A stretch of DNA of 64,000 bases from NVTR01 sp036480115 (GTDB lineage: Bacteria; Pseudomonadota; Alphaproteobacteria; Rhodobacterales; Rhodobacteraceae), in contig CBDDAE010000001.1 of NCBI GenBank assembly GCA_965224795.1, positions 744,001-808,000 on the forward strand. Direction: 5' to 3'. How positions within the stretch are numbered: the first letter of the stretch is position 1; every line of letters begins with the position of its first letter. Both the position numbers and the translations under genes were made by a program. The notes below the pieces were generated by a model. The model had not been told where the DNA came from, did not search any database, and was given only the letters and a program-made list of their open reading frames with translations. Positions 62,501 to 64,000 of this stretch are shown here, one piece after another.

Positions 62501-62596
62501 CTTTACTAATTTTATACATAATCAGTTCCGGCTTGATCTACCAAGTTATTTGCGGTTTTTTCATGCCCAAGTACACGCCAAGATAAGGGATCGCAG

Positions 62597-63637
62597 ATGT
62601 TCTTGAGAAATTGTTGGTATGTCGCGGGCTGGTCCAAGGACTATGGGCGCGAATTAAAAGCCGAAACTTTCCTGGGCGAAAACATCGTCATCTACAGAAC
62701 CGAAGATGGCAGGCCAGTAGCGCTGGAAGACGCCTGCCCGCATCGCAAGTTACCATTGTCTGAGGGAAATCTGATCGGCGACACTGTAGAGTGTGGATAT
62801 CATGGGCTGACATTTGATTGCAAAGGTACCTGCGTCGCGTCACCAACACAAAAGGGGCAAATCCCGAGCCGCGCAGTGGTGAAATCTTATCCATTAGTTG
62901 ATCGCTACCGCCTAATCTGGATCTGGATGGGTGACCCAAAACTAGCGGACCCTGACCTGATTTTTCCTGTGGAAAACTATGATGACCCGACCTGGGGATG
63001 CACCGATGGTGGTGTGCTGGATATCGACTGTAATTACCTGTGGATTTGCGACAATTTGCTGGACCCAAGCCATGTTGCCTGGGTGCATGTCACCTCATTT
63101 GCCGGTGCCGGTACAGATGATGAAGCCCTTGATGTGGAAAAGACCGAACGCGGGGTTGTGGTATCGCGTTGGATACACGGCAAACCGCCCTCGCCCTATT
63201 ACGCCGATCTGCTAAAATTTCCCGGAAATTGCGACCGCTTACAACATTATGAAATGTGTCTGCCGGGAATTGGGCTTAACAAATCCATCTACACACCTGT
63301 CGGAACTGGCGGGCAGGACAAACCCCATGTCGATCTGACATATGTGAACATTTCGTACAATTTCATGACGCCAATTGACGGGGATCGCACGCGATACTTT
63401 TGGTTCCAACACCGCAATACTGATCCAACCGATCAGGCTATATCCGAAAAAATGAATGCCGGGGCACATATGGCCTTTGAAGAAGACCGACTGGTGCTGG
63501 AAAAAGTTCACGCGGGAATGAACGAATTGATAACACCTAATATTGATCTGGGGCTGGATGCCGGTGCAAAATTGTTCCGCCGTTCACTTGGCAAAGCAAT
63601 CGACGCTGAACAAAACGTAGCCGGAAATGTTGTTTAG
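62597..63637 (+). CDS. Rieske [2Fe-2S] aromatic-ring-hydroxylating oxygenase, VanA-like
   Basis: The 346-residue protein is a Rieske oxygenase alpha subunit of the vanillate demethylase/phthalate dioxygenase class. The cluster ligands are C47-x-H49 and C66-x2-H69, in DACPHRKLPL and VECGYHGLTF. The mononuclear iron site shows as NLLDPSHVAWVHVTSF, about residues 152-168. It begins MFLRNCWYVAGWSKDYGREL, as VanA does. No ferredoxin-reductase partner (VanB) is within the window. The substrate is not known; O- or N-demethylation and ring hydroxylation are all possible. The 96 bases before it contain AT-rich sequence and no clear operator. Confidence 0.9.
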   Translation: MFLRNCWYVAGWSKDYGRELKAETFLGENIVIYRTEDGRPVALEDACPHRKLPLSEGNLIGDTVECGYHGLTFDCKGTCVASPTQKGQIPSRAVVKSYPLVDRYRLIWIWMGDPKLADPDLIFPVENYDDPTWGCTDGGVLDIDCNYLWICDNLLDPSHVAWVHVTSFAGAGTDDEALDVEKTERGVVVSRWIHGKPPSPYYADLLKFPGNCDRLQHYEMCLPGIGLNKSIYTPVGTGGQDKPHVDLTYVNISYNFMTPIDGDRTRYFWFQHRNTDPTDQAISEKMNAGAHMAFEEDRLVLEKVHAGMNELITPNIDLGLDAGAKLFRRSLGKAIDAEQNVAGNVV

Positions 63638-63654
63638 CGGGGGTTGATTGAACT

Positions 63655-63739
63655 CGTTAGCATCTCCGGCACAAAAATTTTCTTGCTAGGCCATCAGTCT
63701 GGTTTCCCGAAATCAAGCTAGAAATCGAGCATGCTAACG
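63655..63739. repeat. Widely spaced inverted repeat CGTTAGCAT ... ATGCTAACG
   Basis: CGTTAGCAT (63655-63663) and ATGCTAACG (63731-63739) are perfect nine-base inverted copies 67 bases apart, in the gap between the convergent Rieske gene and the partial gene at the right edge. They could form a long-range stem at the two transcript ends. The significance is unclear. Confidence 0.35.
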
Positions 63740-63764
63740 GGTTTAACCATACCGCCTGTCGTGT

Positions 63765-64000
63765 TTATTCTTTGTAAAACCCAACTACATCACCGTCTGT
63801 TGTCGCCCCGAGCCCGTTCAGCAACCTGTTAGAATAGTTGAAATATGCGCAGACTTGGTTGACCTCTAGTATTTCACCATCATCACAACCGACAATTTTG
63901 AGGGCTTCAAAATCCGATTTCACCATTTTTCCAACCTGCATTGTCAGTTTTTCAGCATATCGCAGCAGTGCAAGTTCTTTGCCTTCAAATTCATCCTCGG
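63765..64000 (-). CDS. Carboxymuconolactone decarboxylase / AhpD-like family protein, 3' part only
   Basis: Reading the minus strand from the right edge gives about 78 residues ending at a TAA at 63765. The visible text includes DEFEGKELALLRYAEKLT, DFEALKIVGCDDGEILEVNQ and AYFNYSNRLLNGLGATTDGD. The EILEVNQ and AYFNYSNRLLNGLG segments match the C-terminal half of CMD-family peroxidase-related proteins. The gene starts outside the window. Its end faces the Rieske gene. Function could be alkylhydroperoxidase-like or a decarboxylase; the sequence is too short to decide. Confidence 0.7.
   Translation of the reverse strand, partial: EDEFEGKELALLRYAEKLTMQVGKMVKSDFEALKIVGCDDGEILEVNQVCAYFNYSNRLLNGLGATTDGDVVGFYKE

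Noticed and set aside
62597..63637. Glycine betaine monooxygenase (GbcA) to fill the missing demethylation step
   Set aside because: The protein is VanA-like in length and N terminus, shorter than GbcA, and has no GbcB-type reductase beside it. The idea cannot be supported from sequence.

Overview
The window looks like a chromosomal segment of a marine alphaproteobacterium of the Roseobacter/Rhodobacteraceae type. The grounds are gene content rather than a marker gene: a complete beta-hydroxyaspartate cycle locus, a tpa-tauR-xsc taurine locus linked to soeABC-type sulfite dehydrogenase, carnitine and choline-sulfate catabolism, and tandem GcvT-type demethylating dehydrogenases. No rRNA, tRNA, CRISPR array, insertion sequence or prophage gene was recognised. 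The window is almost entirely catabolic genes and their transporters.

Layout. 1-9677 (minus): a bet operon read betI-betB-betC-GST-betA, followed by a Dpp-type ABC transporter whose ATPase runs off the left edge. 9731-17273: a CdhR-like regulator divergent from a gamma-butyrobetaine/carnitine operon (BKACE enzyme, fused carnitine dehydrogenase-thioesterase, acyl-CoA dehydrogenase, ADP-forming acyl-CoA ligase, CaiD-like hydratase). 17399-20161: a secreted RTX protein. 20184-23518 (minus): rfbCDBA for dTDP-L-rhamnose. 23883-35104: taurine to sulfoacetaldehyde to acetyl phosphate plus sulfite (tpa, tauR, xsc, ackA), then sulfite oxidation (soeA, a LysE-family exporter, soeB, soeC). The soeA reading frame is broken twice near 32170-32210. 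35238-40705: an XRE-cupin regulator with two matching operators, then two tandem dimethylglycine/sarcosine dehydrogenase-like genes. 40702-45978: bhcDCBA and divergent bhcR. 46012-55060: xylose isomerase, xylulokinase, a secreted FG-GAP/UnbV protein, a ROK repressor and xylFHG. 55074-60314: a LysR regulator and ugpBAEC. 60385-64000: a little-understood module of an M29/NicX-like protein, a LysR regulator, a Rieske oxygenase and a partial carboxymuconolactone-decarboxylase-family gene.

How the parts fit. Choline sulfate and choline (bet genes) and gamma-butyrobetaine/carnitine (cdh/cai genes) both lead to glycine betaine. The tandem dehydrogenases would take dimethylglycine and sarcosine to glycine, and the bhc genes condense glycine with glyoxylate and deliver oxaloacetate-level carbon. 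The one step missing from the window is betaine to dimethylglycine. Taurine carbon leaves as acetyl phosphate and its sulfur as sulfite, which soeABC would oxidise.

The strongest regulatory signals seen directly are three pairs of TauR-like direct repeats at the tpa, tauR and xsc promoters, and two CGTGAAAAW-N9-TTTTTCACG palindromes before the XRE-cupin gene. There is also an AT-rich palindrome between xylR and xylF. All family assignments come from reading motifs and context by eye; no database search was run.
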